14,549 nt of DNA from Tenderia sp965602225 (GTDB taxonomy: Bacteria > Pseudomonadota > Gammaproteobacteria > Tenderiales > Tenderiaceae). How positions within the stretch are numbered: the stretch's first letter is position 1; every line of letters begins with the position of its first letter. The notes under the pieces are model-generated. The model did not search any database. It saw only the letters and a list, made by a program, of their open reading frames with translations, and was not told the origin of the DNA. Below, piece by piece: positions 14,156 through 14,549 of this stretch. The translations under genes were made by a program, and so were the position numbers. The DNA is taken from assembly GCA_965602225.1 (NCBI GenBank), contig CBFCYE010000047.1, positions 1 to 14,549 of the forward strand. The letters are read 5' to 3'.

Positions 14156-14549
14156 TTTCTTTACCACAGAACAATAGAATTATTTATGTCGCAAGATCTA
14201 TGCCTTTTAATGTGGAATTAACTAAGAGCTTTATATACAAAGGGATTACTCCTAAAATAGTTAAATCAAATGTTGTTTTCTAGATATAGAAAAACAAACT
14301 CGCTCTAATTTGAAGCGAGCAATTTTTACAATGCCCTTTTTGCGTGCGCAACAATATTGACTGTTTTGGTGCGCCCGTTTAGTAACAATGGCAAAGCTAT
14401 TGAAAAGCAAGCCTTGGCATGATCTTCATGTTGGCTAATCAAGCCGCTGCACTAGCTTTTGGCGGACTTGCCACTGGCTAGCATCCACTAGCAACTACAA
14501 CCTCCCCGCCCATTCCCTGTAGAATGGCCCAAATCAATCTATTTCGAAT
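14156..14549. other. Terminal 394-bp non-coding stretch
   Basis: Holds the A+T-rich upstream region of the Cache protein gene (14156-14290), a bidirectional terminator (14299-14319), and about 230 bp in which I find no gene. Three short repeats of the CACT(GG)CTAGC/CACTAGC type occur around 14450-14493. TAGAAT at 14520-14525 could be a -10 for a gene beyond the window, but there is no good -35. Confidence 0.4.
14299..14319. terminator. Bidirectional intrinsic terminator
   Basis: Stem CTCGCT (14299-14304) with AGCGAG (14314-14319) and a 9-nt loop. It is flanked by CAATTTTT on the plus strand and GTTTGTTTTT on the minus strand, so it can work either way. It most likely ends a minus-strand gene lying beyond the right edge, insulating the Cache protein gene. 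Confidence 0.55.

Noticed and set aside
14180..14192. Possible RegA site upstream of the Cache protein gene (ATGTCGC)
   Set aside because: Only one half-site (GTCGC) is present; the partner position reads GAATT, not GTGAC.
14440..14500. CACTAGC-type repeats as an attachment site or repeat array
   Set aside because: Only three imperfect 7-11 bp copies with irregular spacing and no adjoining integrase or tRNA.

Overview
The window reads as a chromosomal segment of a moderate-GC gammaproteobacterium, probably aquatic and respiratory. The grounds are the protein signatures: a glycogen GlgX/GlgC pair, a RegB/RegA (PrrBA/RoxSR-type) redox two-component system, a PCu(A)C copper chaperone, a YegD-type Hsp70 and a TonB receptor. 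No rRNA, tRNA, IS element or CRISPR array was seen. Genus cannot be fixed from the sequence alone.

Layout. (1) 1-1895: the start of glgX (minus, cut by the window edge) and divergent glgC (plus). (2) 2031-7492, all minus: a tightly coupled operon of TonB-dependent receptor, DUF4198-like anchored periplasmic protein, NapH/CcoG-like membrane ferredoxin and CcdA/DsbD-TM/TauE-like protein with paired cysteines, followed by a Tat-exported Csp1-like copper-storage protein and a strong terminator. (3) 7493-8056: a 564-bp regulatory region with three GTGACA-NNN-TGTCGC operators, an FNR-like box and an intrinsic terminator, possibly encoding a small RNA. (4) 8057-10386, minus: PCu(A)C chaperone, RegB kinase and RegA regulator, with a fourth copy of the operator over the -35 box of the chaperone promoter. 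(5) 10815-12071, plus: YegD-like Hsp70 ATPase. (6) 12155-14155, minus: a large soluble-looking protein made of two Cache-like sensor modules with no recognisable output domain. (7) The last ~390 bp is non-coding as far as I can see, with one bidirectional-looking terminator.

How it fits together (inference). The PCu(A)C-RegB-RegA operon and the TonB-receptor operon share a 15-bp near-palindromic motif with 12 invariant positions, resembling the GCGNC...GNCGC half-sites known for RegA/PrrA. I propose that RegBA, which senses the respiratory quinone pool and thiol redox state, controls its own operon and an outer-membrane-to-inner-membrane metal (most likely copper) acquisition pathway. In this scheme the TonB receptor brings the metal or chelate in, the DUF4198-like protein handles it in the periplasm, the Fe-S protein plus CcdA-like protein supply electrons across the membrane (for example for Cu(II) reduction), the Csp1-like protein stores Cu(I), and PCu(A)C delivers it to cytochrome oxidase. 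The substrate of the TonB receptor is not shown by the sequence, and the small RNA is a prediction.
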